Positions 23,636 to 32,036 of a DNA stretch of 64,000 nucleotides are shown here, piece by piece; the first letter of the stretch is position 1, and every line of letters begins with the position of its first letter. The notes below the pieces were generated by a model. The model saw only the letters and a program-made list of their open reading frames with translations, was not told the DNA's origin and ran no database searches. The DNA lies in assembly GCF_003576455.2 (NCBI RefSeq), contig NZ_CP032869.1:248001-312000 (forward strand), given 5' to 3'. Both the position numbers and the translations under genes were made by a program. The stretch is from Mucilaginibacter celer (GTDB lineage: Bacteria > Bacteroidota > Bacteroidia > Sphingobacteriales > Sphingobacteriaceae).

Positions 23636-23971
23636 ATGGCCAAAAAAAACTTTACCGGCGTAGTTTACTCAACCGATCCGGATTTTCAATACCAGGACGA
23701 CACGGCAGGAGAGGCCCAAACCTTACCATCGCAGCAGCAAAACCTCAAAATATACCTCGATCGTAAGGGAGGCAGCAAGCTGGTTACCCGTATTACCGGT
23801 TTTATAGGTACCGATGCCGACCTGGAAGCCCTTGGCAAAAAACTGAAAACCAAATGCGGCGTAGGTGGCTCGGCAAAGGATGGTGAAATATTGATCCAGG
23901 GCGATTTCAGGGACAAAATACTCGCCTTGTTGCAAACAGATGGCTACAAGGCTAAAAAGGCCGGCGGATAA
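23636..23971 (+). CDS. SUI1/eIF1-like translation factor (YciH family)
   Basis: This 111-residue protein has the SUI1 fold: a short N-terminal tail, then [20 protein letters not shown], a helix with [21 protein letters not shown], and a closing [23 protein letters not shown]. Homologues bind the ribosomal P-site region, and YciH in Escherichia coli inhibits translation under stress. Length and all core blocks are normal. It is the second gene of an operon with the lipid kinase. Confidence 0.9.
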   Translation: MAKKNFTGVVYSTDPDFQYQDDTAGEAQTLPSQQQNLKIYLDRKGGSKLVTRITGFIGTDADLEALGKKLKTKCGVGGSAKDGEILIQGDFRDKILALLQTDGYKAKKAGG

Positions 23972-24210
23972 TTTCTATTAAAAGTTATAAACTTTTGTTT
24001 AAGGCCGAATTTGAAAAGACCCGGTTTTAAACAAAAAATGAAACTCTGTGTTACAAACCTTGCTGCGTAGTTAAAAGCGTGGGCAATAAATTATAAACTT
24101 TATAAAAAACGATACTATTTTAGCTTGGTAACATAAATTTTATGTGTTATCGCTTGCTATTTTTAAAAAAAATGGTTTTCATTGCAAATAATTGTGTTGG
24201 CAACACACAA

Positions 24211-24218
24211 TAAATTTG
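24211..24218 (+). promoter_or_regulatory. upstream -7 box for the exbB operon
   Basis: TAAATTTG is an exact TAnnTTTG match 180 bases before the exbB ATG. Transcription from here would make a long 5' leader. Confidence 0.35.
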
Positions 24219-24318
24219 TAATGTTGCGTTAATAAACACCAACCCGATACAGAATGATATTCTGTATTAAAAAATTGTAAAGAATAACATAAATGGTTTT
24301 TTTAATTCAATAAAATTC

Positions 24319-24326
24319 TATTTTTG
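24319..24326 (+). promoter_or_regulatory. proximal -7 box for the exbB operon
   Basis: TATTTTTG is an exact TAnnTTTG match 72 bases before the exbB ATG and is the likelier main promoter of the TonB-energising operon. Confidence 0.5.
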
Positions 24327-24398
24327 TTATTCCCAACTAACAGCGCATTTTAACTAACTTATAAAATAAACAAAAACAAAAACTAAAAATTCAAAGTA

Positions 24399-25235
24399 AT
24401 GGCAAACGCACCAACAAAACCAACTACTCCTGTTAAGAAAGAAAGCTCAAGTGCATCGGGCATGTTTGCTTCTTTAACTATTCCAATCTGTCTGGCAGTA
24501 GCTATTTGTATATTCGTTTTTATCCTTGGTGATCCAAGCCACTTCAAAGGCGGCGACGTAGAAAACGGTTATCCTTCTGACATCTTCGGTACTATCCACA
24601 AAGGTGGTGTTATCGTACCTTTAATTATGTCGTTTTTATTAATGGTTATCGTGTTCTCGATCGAGCGCTTCGTAGTTATCGGTAAAGCTTCTGGTACTGG
24701 CAGCGTTGATAGCTTTGTAAGAAAAATTCAGAACCTTTTAAATAAAGGAGACATTGCAGGTGCTTCTGCAGAGTGCGACAAACAAAAAGGTTCTGTTGCT
24801 AACGTTATCAAATCAGCATTGAAAAAATATGGTGAAATGGAAGCTGAAACAGGACTTGACGTAGATCAAAAAACTTTAGCTATCCAAAAAGACATCGAAG
24901 AAGCTACTGCTTTGGAAATGCCAATGCTTGAGCAAAACTTAACCATCATCGCTACTTTGGTATCTATCGGTACATTAACCGGTTTGTTAGGTACAGTAGT
25001 TGGTATGATCGGTGCGTTCTCTTCATTAGCAACTGCCGGTGTACCTAACCAGGTTGAACTTTCTTCACACATCTCTGAAGCCTTGATCAACACTGCATTC
25101 GGTATCTCTACTTCAGCTATCTCAATTATCATGTACAACGTGTTTACATCAAAAATTGATAAATTGACTTACGCTATCGACGAGACCGGTTTCAGCATCG
25201 TTCAAACATTTGCAGCTTCGCACAAAAACAAATAA
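24399..25235 (+). CDS. exbB: ExbB/TolQ-family proton channel subunit
   Basis: This 278-residue inner-membrane protein has three spans (about 25-48, 72-95 and 185-210 with a following helix), the TolQ/MotA/ExbB domain including LGLLGTVVGMIGAFSSLA (read as TLTGLLGTVVGMI here) and a C-terminal EALINTAFGISTSAISI pore helix. With ExbD it uses the proton gradient to power TonB-dependent outer-membrane transporters. It has a Lys/Ser-rich N-terminal extension typical of Bacteroidota. It is the first gene of a seven-gene operon. Confidence 0.93.
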   Translation: MANAPTKPTTPVKKESSSASGMFASLTIPICLAVAICIFVFILGDPSHFKGGDVENGYPSDIFGTIHKGGVIVPLIMSFLLMVIVFSIERFVVIGKASGTGSVDSFVRKIQNLLNKGDIAGASAECDKQKGSVANVIKSALKKYGEMEAETGLDVDQKTLAIQKDIEEATALEMPMLEQNLTIIATLVSIGTLTGLLGTVVGMIGAFSSLATAGVPNQVELSSHISEALINTAFGISTSAISIIMYNVFTSKIDKLTYAIDETGFSIVQTFAASHKNK

Positions 25236-25325
25236 AAATATTGTAGTGCTTATGCCTCATGCACAATAAGTTAGAGGCGAAATAAGTTATAATACTGAAC
25301 ACTATATATTTTTAAGAAATTTAAC

Positions 25326-25949
25326 ATGGCAAGGATAAAAGTCCCAAGAAAGAGTACAGCAATCGACATGACCGCAATGTGCGACGTGGCGTTCCTGTTG
25401 CTTACTTTCTTTATATTAACTGCAAAAGTAAAAACCGAAGATCCGGTACCTATTGATATACCAAAATCTTCAATCCAGCAGCCGGTACCTGAGTCTGACT
25501 TTGCTACAATTTCTGTAGGCTCTCAAAAAGCATTCTTCGGTGTTGAAGGTGTTGATATCCGCAAGGAAACATTGAACCAGATGGGTTCAATCTATCACAT
25601 GACCTTTACACCTGATGAGCAAACAAGGTTTTCAACCATTACCTCGTTTGGTGTGCCAATGAGCCAGTTAAAGCAATTTATCGCCTTAACTGCTGATCAG
25701 CAAAAGAAATTTGCACAGCCAGGTATCCCTCGCGATTCTGTATCAGGCGAGTTAACCAACTGGATTCGCCAGGCCCGTATAGCTACCAAAGCTTTACATA
25801 ACAAGGAGCTTCGTTTGGCTATTAAAGGTGATAGCAAAGAAGAGTACCCGGTTATTAAAGACGTTATCGGTATTTTGCAAAAGCAAAAAGTTAACAAGTT
25901 TAGTTTAATTACAGATTTAGGTAGTGCCGGTGGTGCTCCTGCAAAATAA
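25326..25949 (+). CDS. exbD: ExbD/TolR-family protein, copy 1
   Basis: This 207-residue protein has a short cytoplasmic head, one membrane span with the proton-carrying Asp in TAMCDVAFLLLTFF (near residue 22), and a long periplasmic domain. The insert between span and C-terminal TolR fold makes it larger than the usual 140 residues. It works with ExbB and TonB. The second, different ExbD begins 6 bases after its stop. Confidence 0.92.
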   Translation: MARIKVPRKSTAIDMTAMCDVAFLLLTFFILTAKVKTEDPVPIDIPKSSIQQPVPESDFATISVGSQKAFFGVEGVDIRKETLNQMGSIYHMTFTPDEQTRFSTITSFGVPMSQLKQFIALTADQQKKFAQPGIPRDSVSGELTNWIRQARIATKALHNKELRLAIKGDSKEEYPVIKDVIGILQKQKVNKFSLITDLGSAGGAPAK

Positions 25950-25955
25950 AAGATC

Positions 25956-26501
25956 ATGGCAGAATTAGATACCTCCGGGGGAGGCAAACACAAAGGCGGG
26001 AAGGTTCGCAGTAAAAAGCAATCAACCCGTGTAGATTTAACCGCGATGGTTGACCTGGCGTTCCTGCTGATCACCTTCTTCATCATGACCACCACGCTTG
26101 CAAAAGCAAAAGCGATGGACTTGGCCATGCCTGATAAGGATGAGAAAACTAAAGATCAGCTGGATATTGCCGCTTCACGTTCGATGACCATTCTATTGGG
26201 CAGCGATGATAAATTGGAGTGGTATATCGGCGAGCCGGGAAAATCAGCGCCTACAATTGACAATTTTGGTCCTAACGGGCTGCGTAAAACGTTAATTGAA
26301 AAAAGCAAAGAAGTACAGCAAAAAACAGGTAAATACATGTTCGTTGTGATCAAACCAAGCGACAAATCAAAGTACAAAAACATGGTTAGTACGCTTGACG
26401 AGATCAATATCGCCAATATCCAGAGTTATGGTATTGTTGATATCTCAGCACCGGAGATTGAACTGTTGAAAAAAGACGGCTTGTACAACGATAATAAATA
26501 A
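25956..26501 (+). CDS. exbD: ExbD/TolR-family protein, copy 2
   Basis: This 181-residue ExbD has a Gly/Lys-rich head (GGGKHKGGKVRSKKQ), one span with the conserved Asp in TAMVDLAFLLITFF, and a periplasmic domain of normal size. It is clearly diverged from copy 1, so the pair may form mixed ExbD dimers inside the ExbB pentamer. Two ExbD genes in this order are common in Bacteroidota. Confidence 0.92.
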   Translation: MAELDTSGGGKHKGGKVRSKKQSTRVDLTAMVDLAFLLITFFIMTTTLAKAKAMDLAMPDKDEKTKDQLDIAASRSMTILLGSDDKLEWYIGEPGKSAPTIDNFGPNGLRKTLIEKSKEVQQKTGKYMFVVIKPSDKSKYKNMVSTLDEINIANIQSYGIVDISAPEIELLKKDGLYNDNK

Positions 26502-26541
26502 TATTAAATAACGTTATTAACTTCCATTAAAGCCTTAACAG

Positions 26542-27372
26542 ATGTTAGGATCAAAATTAGACATACTAAAGCAGGAATGGATCGACGTTGTTTTTAGTAA
26601 TCGTAACAAAGCCTATGGCGCTTACGAGCTAAGGAAAGAGAACTCAAAAAATACCAGCAAGGCCTTAATTCTTGCAATCGTATTCTTCGTTTTTGTAGTT
26701 TCCTTGCCAACTATCATCAACAAGATCAAAGGTCTTATCCCAGAGAAAGACCAAAAAGTGAAGATAACAGACGTGGTTCTGTTACCTCCGCCACCGGTTG
26801 ACCAAACCAAAAAACCACCTCCGCCGCCACCTGAACCACCAAAACCAAAGGTTGACCAGGTGCGTTTCCCTCCTCCGGTTGTAAAACCAGATAACGAGGT
26901 TAAGGAGAAAGACCCACCAACTGTAAAAGAACTTGCAGTTGCCGACCCTGGTCAGAAAGACCAGAAAGGTGATCCTAACGCCGAAATCAGGATTGATGAG
27001 CCGGTAGGTAACTCAGATGTGAAACAGGTTGTTGAAGCCGATCCTAACCAGATCTTTACTTCGGTTGAGCAGGTTCCTGAATTTGCCGGCGGTTTAGAGA
27101 AATTTGGTGCATACTTAGGCAAAAACATCCGTTATCCGGCCGTTGCCCGCGAAAACAACGTACAAGGTCGTGTTATCTGTACCTTCGTTGTGGAGAAAGA
27201 CGGTTCATTAACCGATATCAAAGTTGTTAGAGGCATTGGTAGCGGTTGCGACGAGGAAGCAGTTCGTGTATTGAAAAATTCACCAAAATGGAAACCTGGT
27301 ATACAAAACGGTCGTCCGGTTCGTGTACAGTACAGCGTTCCAATCAGCTTTACTTTAGCATCTGAAGAATAA
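26542..27372 (+). CDS. tonB: TonB family energy transducer
   Basis: This 276-residue protein has a cytoplasmic head (FSNRNKAYGAYELRK, typical of Bacteroidota TonB), one membrane span (about 42-62), a Pro-rich stretch (about 75-125, with PPPPVDQTKKPPPPPPEPPKP) that crosses the periplasm, and a C-terminal TonB domain (about 190-275) with YPAVARENNVQGRV and SPKWKPGIQNGRPVRVQ. It passes the ExbB/ExbD force to TonB-dependent receptors such as the SusC protein in this window. Confidence 0.95.
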   Translation: MLGSKLDILKQEWIDVVFSNRNKAYGAYELRKENSKNTSKALILAIVFFVFVVSLPTIINKIKGLIPEKDQKVKITDVVLLPPPPVDQTKKPPPPPPEPPKPKVDQVRFPPPVVKPDNEVKEKDPPTVKELAVADPGQKDQKGDPNAEIRIDEPVGNSDVKQVVEADPNQIFTSVEQVPEFAGGLEKFGAYLGKNIRYPAVARENNVQGRVICTFVVEKDGSLTDIKVVRGIGSGCDEEAVRVLKNSPKWKPGIQNGRPVRVQYSVPISFTLASEE

Positions 27373-27374
27373 GC

Positions 27375-27605
27375 ATGCCATTTAATTACAATAAAGAGCA
27401 AAAATCGCCCAAAAGGCGGTTTTTGCTTATTTTAGGAACAGCCGCATTTATCTGCTTTGTTGTTTTAGGACTGATGATTATGTTTTGGGAAAGGCTCCCA
27501 TTGCAGTTACAACCATATCAACGTATACTTTTCGGGGCATTTATAATAATTTATGCAGTTCTGCGTTTTTCACGTCTATTCAGGAAAGATCAATATGAAG
27601 ATTAA
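27375..27605 (+). CDS. small two-span membrane protein of the TonB operon
   Basis: This 76-residue protein begins 2 bases after tonB and overlaps the next gene by 11 bases. It has a basic head (NKEQKSPKRRF), two spans (about 17-36 and 48-64) and a charged end (RLFRKDQYED). It is part of the conserved exb operon of Sphingobacteriaceae as far as I recognise it, but no function is known to me; a structural helper of the ExbB/D complex is possible. Confidence 0.7.
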   Translation: MPFNYNKEQKSPKRRFLLILGTAAFICFVVLGLMIMFWERLPLQLQPYQRILFGAFIIIYAVLRFSRLFRKDQYED

Positions 27606-28521
27606 TAAGAGCGTTAAACTGATTTTGCTTTTAGCGCTTTTAGGAGCGGGATTACAGGCTTGTAATCGAAAAAAAGAACAGAAAGCGGCTGTATCGCAGG
27701 ATACTTTCAACGCAGGTAAAGCCACTTTTGTAGCCGATGAATCTTTTTCGCCAATTATTGAGCAGGAAGAATACGTGTACCGCAGCAGGTATCCCGACGC
27801 TAACCCGGCTTTTGTTTACAAAACCGAAAACCAGGCGGTAAATATGTTGTTAAATGATAGCGTTAGGGTTGCGATTTTATCGCGCGAGCTTGATACTGCC
27901 GAACAGAACATTATTAAAAGCCGTAAATTAAGCGTTGAGACCATACCTTTTGCAGTAGATGCCGTTACATTAATTGTTAATAATGCATCAAACGATACTA
28001 CCATTACGGTAGCCGAACTTAAAAGGAGATTAAACGGGCAGGGAGATTTAACAAAATCTATCGTGTTTGATAATCCAAATTCAAGTTTGGTAAGGTATTT
28101 GAAGAATTTCTCGGGTAACAAAGAACTTAAGCAAAGTAACATCTACGCGCTTAAATCAAATACCGATGTTATCAAATATGTTAGCGAACACCCCGAGGCA
28201 ACTGGCATTATCGGCTTCAGTTGGTTAAATAACCCGGTAGACGCGTTGGTGCCTTACGTCAATAAGGTGAAAATTGTAGGGGTAAGGGATGAGGCCAGCA
28301 AGCAGTATCCTACGGGTTATTTTAAACCTTCGCAGGAATCTCTTGTCTTAAAACAGTACCCGTTGAGCAGGGGATTGTATATGATCAATTGCTCAAGCAA
28401 AGTTGGCTTGGCTGCAGGTTTTGCCACGTTTTTAGCCGGCGATGTAGGGCAGAGGATTATACTTAAATCGGGGTTATTGCCAGATTCGATACCGCCGAGA
28501 GAGATAAATTTAAAAAAGTAA
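27595..28521 (+). CDS. PstS-like substrate-binding lipoprotein
   Basis: This 308-residue lipoprotein (start ATG 27595, chosen because it gives the signal peptide ending LGAGLQAC with lipidated Cys23) has a type II periplasmic-binding fold similar to PstS phosphate-binding proteins, including the segments FSPIIEQEEYVYRSRYP, VEAVTLIVN-like VDAVTLIVNNAS, and NPNSSLVRYLK. No ABC transporter genes follow, so it is unlikely to serve classic uptake; it lies in the TonB operon and may have another periplasmic role. Phosphate binding itself is not shown by the sequence. Confidence 0.8.
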   Translation: MKINKSVKLILLLALLGAGLQACNRKKEQKAAVSQDTFNAGKATFVADESFSPIIEQEEYVYRSRYPDANPAFVYKTENQAVNMLLNDSVRVAILSRELDTAEQNIIKSRKLSVETIPFAVDAVTLIVNNASNDTTITVAELKRRLNGQGDLTKSIVFDNPNSSLVRYLKNFSGNKELKQSNIYALKSNTDVIKYVSEHPEATGIIGFSWLNNPVDALVPYVNKVKIVGVRDEASKQYPTGYFKPSQESLVLKQYPLSRGLYMINCSSKVGLAAGFATFLAGDVGQRIILKSGLLPDSIPPREINLKK

Positions 28522-28538
28522 ACTATAACTAAATAAAG

Positions 28539-30239
28539 ATGAAAATGATCAGTAAAGTAGCTAAGGCTTCATTAGGACTGGTATTTTTAGGTTCATCATC
28601 AGTTTTTGCGCAGAGTCTTGCCGACGCCAAAAAAGCTATTGACGCCGAACAATATCAGAAAGCAGAGTCGATGCTCAAAACGCTTACTACTACACAACCA
28701 ACTAAAGACGAAAACTTTTTTTATTTAGGTTGGGTGTACATTAAACAGGACTATTCAGATTCGGCGAAAGTCGTTTTCAATAAAGGTATAGCAGCCAATC
28801 CAAAATCGGCTTTAAACTATGCAGGCTTAGGTGCAGTAGCCCGTTTAGATAAAGACAATAGCGGCGCTACTACAAACTTTAACCAGGCTATTACCCTGGC
28901 AGCTAAAGATACTAAACCTTACACCTATGTAGGTTTATCATACCTGTTGCCAACAACATCTGATAAAAAGGTATCAACTGCCGATGCAAATGCTGCAATT
29001 GCCGTATTAACCAAAGGTAAAGCTATCAACCCAAAAGATGTTGATTTGCTGATTGCTTTGGGCGATGCCTACCGTTCGGTATTGAATAGCAATGATGCTT
29101 ATTCAAACTACTCGGATGCTTCGTCACTCGATCCTAAAAATCCTGCTGCAAAAGTTGCAACAGGTGTTTTATACAAATTTGCCAATAACTTTGATGGTTC
29201 TGAGCAGCAGTTTAAAGATGCTTTGGCTATCAATGCAAACTATGGTCCTGCTTACCGCGAATGGGCTGAAACAGATTTGCGTTGGTCATTAACTGATCCT
29301 AAAATGGCTTCTGCTAAAATTAAAGAGGCTGTTGATCATTACAAACAATACCTGAGCTTAACCGATCAGTCTATCGAATCGCAAATGCGTTATGCCGACT
29401 TCCTGATCCTGGCCGGTGACTATAAAACCTTACAGCAGGTAGCAACCGATCTTTCAAAATCGGCAAGCACCAATGCAAGGGTATACCGTTATATCGCCTA
29501 TTCGGCTTATGAAAATAAGGATTATCCTGCAGGCTTAACCGCTATCAATACCTGGTTCCAGAAAGCCGATCCGAAACGTGTTATCCCTCGTGATTACCTA
29601 TACCAGGGCCGTTTGCAGATTGCTTCAAACCAGGATTCGCTTGGTATCTTAACGCTAAAAAAAGCTTTAACGCTTGATAGCAGCCAGACTGATGTTTATG
29701 CTGAGATCGCTAAATCATACTTCCGCCAAAAGAAGTATGCGCAGGCTGGTGATGCTTACAGGGAAGTTACCGTTAAAGGTGGCCGCAGCGTTAAACTGAC
29801 CGACTATTTTTACGAAGGTATCAGCTATTACTACGGTTACGATGCAAAATTGCCTAATGCGGATTCATTGCTGACCCGTGCCGACAGCGCATTTAGCTAT
29901 GTAATTGACAAAACAGCCGCTACTCCTTTTGCAGATGCATTTTTGTACCGCGCCCGTGTTAACGATTTGAAAGAGAAAGATCGTAATAACATTGCCGGTT
30001 ATGCAAAACCATTCTATGAAAAATACATTGAAGTGGTTAACGCTAAAGGTGCACCGGATGAGAAAACCAAAAAGAGCTTAGCTGAGGCTTATGCTTACCT
30101 GGGTACTATTTACCAGTTTAAAGAGAAAGATGATGCCAAAGCGTCTGAAAACTTCTCTAAAGCGCGTGAGTTAGATCCAACCAACAAAAGTGCTGCTGCT
30201 TACTTCCAACGTAAGGGTGGTGCTGGAAAAAGTAAATAA
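28539..30239 (+). CDS. periplasmic TPR-repeat protein
   Basis: This 566-residue protein has a signal peptide ending at ASSVFAQ-type FAQS (about residue 25) and then tetratricopeptide repeats almost throughout: YLGWVYIKQDYSDSA, YAGLGAVARLDKDNSGA, YREWAETDL, YLYQGRLQIASNQDSLG, EIAKSYFRQKKYAQAG and YLGTIYQFKEKDDAKA. TPR proteins act as scaffolds for protein complexes. It is the last gene of the exbB-exbD-exbD-tonB operon and is followed by a strong terminator, so a link to TonB complex assembly or to the cell envelope is likely. Confidence 0.88.
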   Translation: MKMISKVAKASLGLVFLGSSSVFAQSLADAKKAIDAEQYQKAESMLKTLTTTQPTKDENFFYLGWVYIKQDYSDSAKVVFNKGIAANPKSALNYAGLGAVARLDKDNSGATTNFNQAITLAAKDTKPYTYVGLSYLLPTTSDKKVSTADANAAIAVLTKGKAINPKDVDLLIALGDAYRSVLNSNDAYSNYSDASSLDPKNPAAKVATGVLYKFANNFDGSEQQFKDALAINANYGPAYREWAETDLRWSLTDPKMASAKIKEAVDHYKQYLSLTDQSIESQMRYADFLILAGDYKTLQQVATDLSKSASTNARVYRYIAYSAYENKDYPAGLTAINTWFQKADPKRVIPRDYLYQGRLQIASNQDSLGILTLKKALTLDSSQTDVYAEIAKSYFRQKKYAQAGDAYREVTVKGGRSVKLTDYFYEGISYYYGYDAKLPNADSLLTRADSAFSYVIDKTAATPFADAFLYRARVNDLKEKDRNNIAGYAKPFYEKYIEVVNAKGAPDEKTKKSLAEAYAYLGTIYQFKEKDDAKASENFSKARELDPTNKSAAAYFQRKGGAGKSK

Positions 30240-30261
30240 TTGATATTGTCCATATAAAAGG

Positions 30262-30288
30262 GGGCCTCTTGAAAAAGAGGCCCTTTTT
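30262..30288 (+). terminator. rho-independent terminator of the TonB operon
   Basis: GGGCCTCTT (30262-30270), a GAAA loop and AAGAGGCCC (30275-30283) form a perfect 9-base stem followed directly by five T. Confidence 0.95.
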
Positions 30289-30415
30289 GTTTTCCGGAGA
30301 TAACGCTTTTAGAAAAAAGTACTACTATTGCTTTGTTGCCTATTAAGATTAATAATGAATAATAGAAATGCTTAACAACATCACAAATCGTACTTTTTTA
30401 TTATTAATCCATTAG

Positions 30416-30423
30416 TATATTTG
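30416..30423 (+). promoter_or_regulatory. -7 box of the nuo operon
   Basis: TATATTTG matches TAnnTTTG exactly, and the nuoA ATG follows after only 4 bases, so the main transcript would be leaderless or carry a very short leader. Confidence 0.55.
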
Positions 30424-30427
30424 CAGC

Positions 30428-30799
30428 ATGGAAGCACACAGTTTACCAATTAATTATTTACCCATCATTTTCCAAATGTTGGTGGCTTTAGGGTTTGTGG
30501 TAACAACCATGTTTGTAACGCACAAAATTGGCCCTAAACGTAAAACTAAAGATAAACTAACCCCGTTTGAATCGGGTATTGAAGTAGTAGGTAACGCCCG
30601 TACTCCCATCTCCATTAAATATTTCCTTGTAGCTATCCTGTTTGTGCTGTTTGATGTGGAGGTTATTTTTATGTATCCATGGGCAGTGAACTTTAAGGCT
30701 TTAGGCTCAACCGGTCTTATCGAAATGTTCATCTTCATGGCTACCCTTTTATTGGGTTTTATCTACGTAATAAAGAAGGGTGCGCTGGATTGGGACTAA
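30428..30799 (+). CDS. nuoA: NADH-quinone oxidoreductase subunit A
   Basis: This 123-residue membrane subunit of complex I has three spans and the conserved loop GPKRKTKDKLTPFESGIE, a diverged form of the family signature, with the FDVEVIFMYPWA helix after it. It opens the 14-gene nuo operon. Confidence 0.95.
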   Translation: MEAHSLPINYLPIIFQMLVALGFVVTTMFVTHKIGPKRKTKDKLTPFESGIEVVGNARTPISIKYFLVAILFVLFDVEVIFMYPWAVNFKALGSTGLIEMFIFMATLLLGFIYVIKKGALDWD

Positions 30800-30923
30800 G
30801 TTTAGAACGATTCTAAATATAGCCCCTGCAAGGCCATTGTGTACCTTTTACATCGTTATTATTGTAAATTTGTTCTCGTTATTTGCGCTTTGCGAATGAT
30901 GATTTCTCTATCAATATAGTTCA

Positions 30924-31466
30924 ATGAGTGATATTCAATTAGTTGATGCCCCTGCCGGAGTTGAAGGCGCCGGGTTTTTTGCTACCTCGCTTGATAAAGC
31001 AATAGGTATAGCTCGCTCAAATTCACTGTGGCCATTGCCTTTTGCCACTTCATGCTGCGGTATCGAATTTATGGCCACTATGGCTTCCCACTATGATCTT
31101 TCGCGTTTTGGTGCTGAAAGGCTGAGCTTTTCGCCGCGCCAGGCCGATCTGTTGATGGTAATGGGTACTATCTCGAAAAAGATGGCCCCGGTACTTCGCC
31201 AGGTTTACCTGCAAATGGCCGAACCGCGTTGGGTTATTGCCGTTGGTGCCTGCGCATCAAGCGGTGGTATATTTGATACTTATTCGGTATTGCAGGGTAT
31301 TGATGAGGTTATCCCGGTAGACGTTTACGTGCCAGGTTGTCCTCCGCGTCCCGAAGCAATTATTGATGGTTTTATGAATATTCAGGAACTGGTAAAAACG
31401 GAAACGCTGCGTAGAAGGAGCGAACCTAAATACCAGGCATTATTAGCTAAATACGGAATTCAATAA
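30924..31466 (+). CDS. nuoB: NADH-quinone oxidoreductase subunit B
   Basis: This 180-residue subunit carries the last iron-sulfur cluster (N2) before quinone. Its cysteines lie in SCCGIEFM and later in [13 protein letters not shown] and [10 protein letters not shown]. It overlaps nuoC by one base (TAATG). The peripheral-arm position next to NuoD is the family norm. Confidence 0.97.
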   Translation: MSDIQLVDAPAGVEGAGFFATSLDKAIGIARSNSLWPLPFATSCCGIEFMATMASHYDLSRFGAERLSFSPRQADLLMVMGTISKKMAPVLRQVYLQMAEPRWVIAVGACASSGGIFDTYSVLQGIDEVIPVDVYVPGCPPRPEAIIDGFMNIQELVKTETLRRRSEPKYQALLAKYGIQ

Positions 31467-31969
31467 TGGCTAAGATCCCTAACGAACAACTGATCAAGGC
31501 AATTGCCGATAAATTTGATACCCAGGTAACCGTTGTTGGTGAGCCATACGAGTTGCTAACTGTTGAAACCGGCCGCGAGCAGATCATCGACCTGCTGACT
31601 TTCCTGAAAACAGACGCTGAATTAAAATTCGCTTTCCTTACAGATATTACCGCTATTCACTATCCTGAACAGGAAAAACAGATAGGGGTTATTTACCACC
31701 TGCACAGTCTTACTACCAATACCCGTATCAGGATAAAAGTGTTTTTGACTGATGGTGATGTGCATATTCCAAGTGCTACTGTGCTTTGGGATGGTGCCAA
31801 CTGGATGGAACGTGAAACCTACGATTTTTTCGGGGTAATATTTGATGGTCACCCGGATCTGCGCCGTATTTTGAACGTAGATGATATGACCGCTTTCCCG
31901 ATGCGTAAGGAGTTTCCGTTGGAAGATCCTAACCGTGTTGATAAGAAAGACTTCTATTTCGGAAGATAG
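31466..31969 (+). CDS. nuoC: NADH-quinone oxidoreductase subunit C
   Basis: This 167-residue 30-kDa-type subunit has the family segments LTDITAIHYPE, ATVLWDGANWMERETYDFFGVIF and the signature GHPDLRRILNVDD. NuoC and NuoD are separate genes here, as in most bacteria outside the enterobacteria. Confidence 0.95.
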   Translation: MAKIPNEQLIKAIADKFDTQVTVVGEPYELLTVETGREQIIDLLTFLKTDAELKFAFLTDITAIHYPEQEKQIGVIYHLHSLTTNTRIRIKVFLTDGDVHIPSATVLWDGANWMERETYDFFGVIFDGHPDLRRILNVDDMTAFPMRKEFPLEDPNRVDKKDFYFGR

Positions 31970-31978
31970 TAAAATACT

Positions 31979-32008
31979 GTAGCGCTTGCTTTTTTAGTTA
32001 AGCGCTGC
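31979..32008. other. inverted repeat between nuoC and nuoD
   Basis: AGCGCTT (31981-31987) and AAGCGCT (32000-32006) are perfect complements around a T-rich loop in the 67-base gap. It lacks a T tract and may be an RNA-processing hairpin. Confidence 0.4.
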
Positions 32009-32036
32009 ATGATCATAAAGAAAATAAATAATACTG

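Larger units (their letters stand above)
23972..24398. other. AT-rich control region before exbB
   Basis: This 427-base gap contains an inverted repeat TTTGTTTAA / TTAAACAAA (23994-24002 and 24027-24035) close behind the SUI1 gene, a small hairpin GTGTTGGCAACAC (24195-24207), and two exact -7 boxes upstream of exbB. No gene is visible. Confidence 0.5.

Noticed and set aside
27553..27594. Upstream extension of the PstS-like lipoprotein
   Set aside because: It would hide the lipoprotein signal peptide; ATG 27595 gives a proper lipobox.
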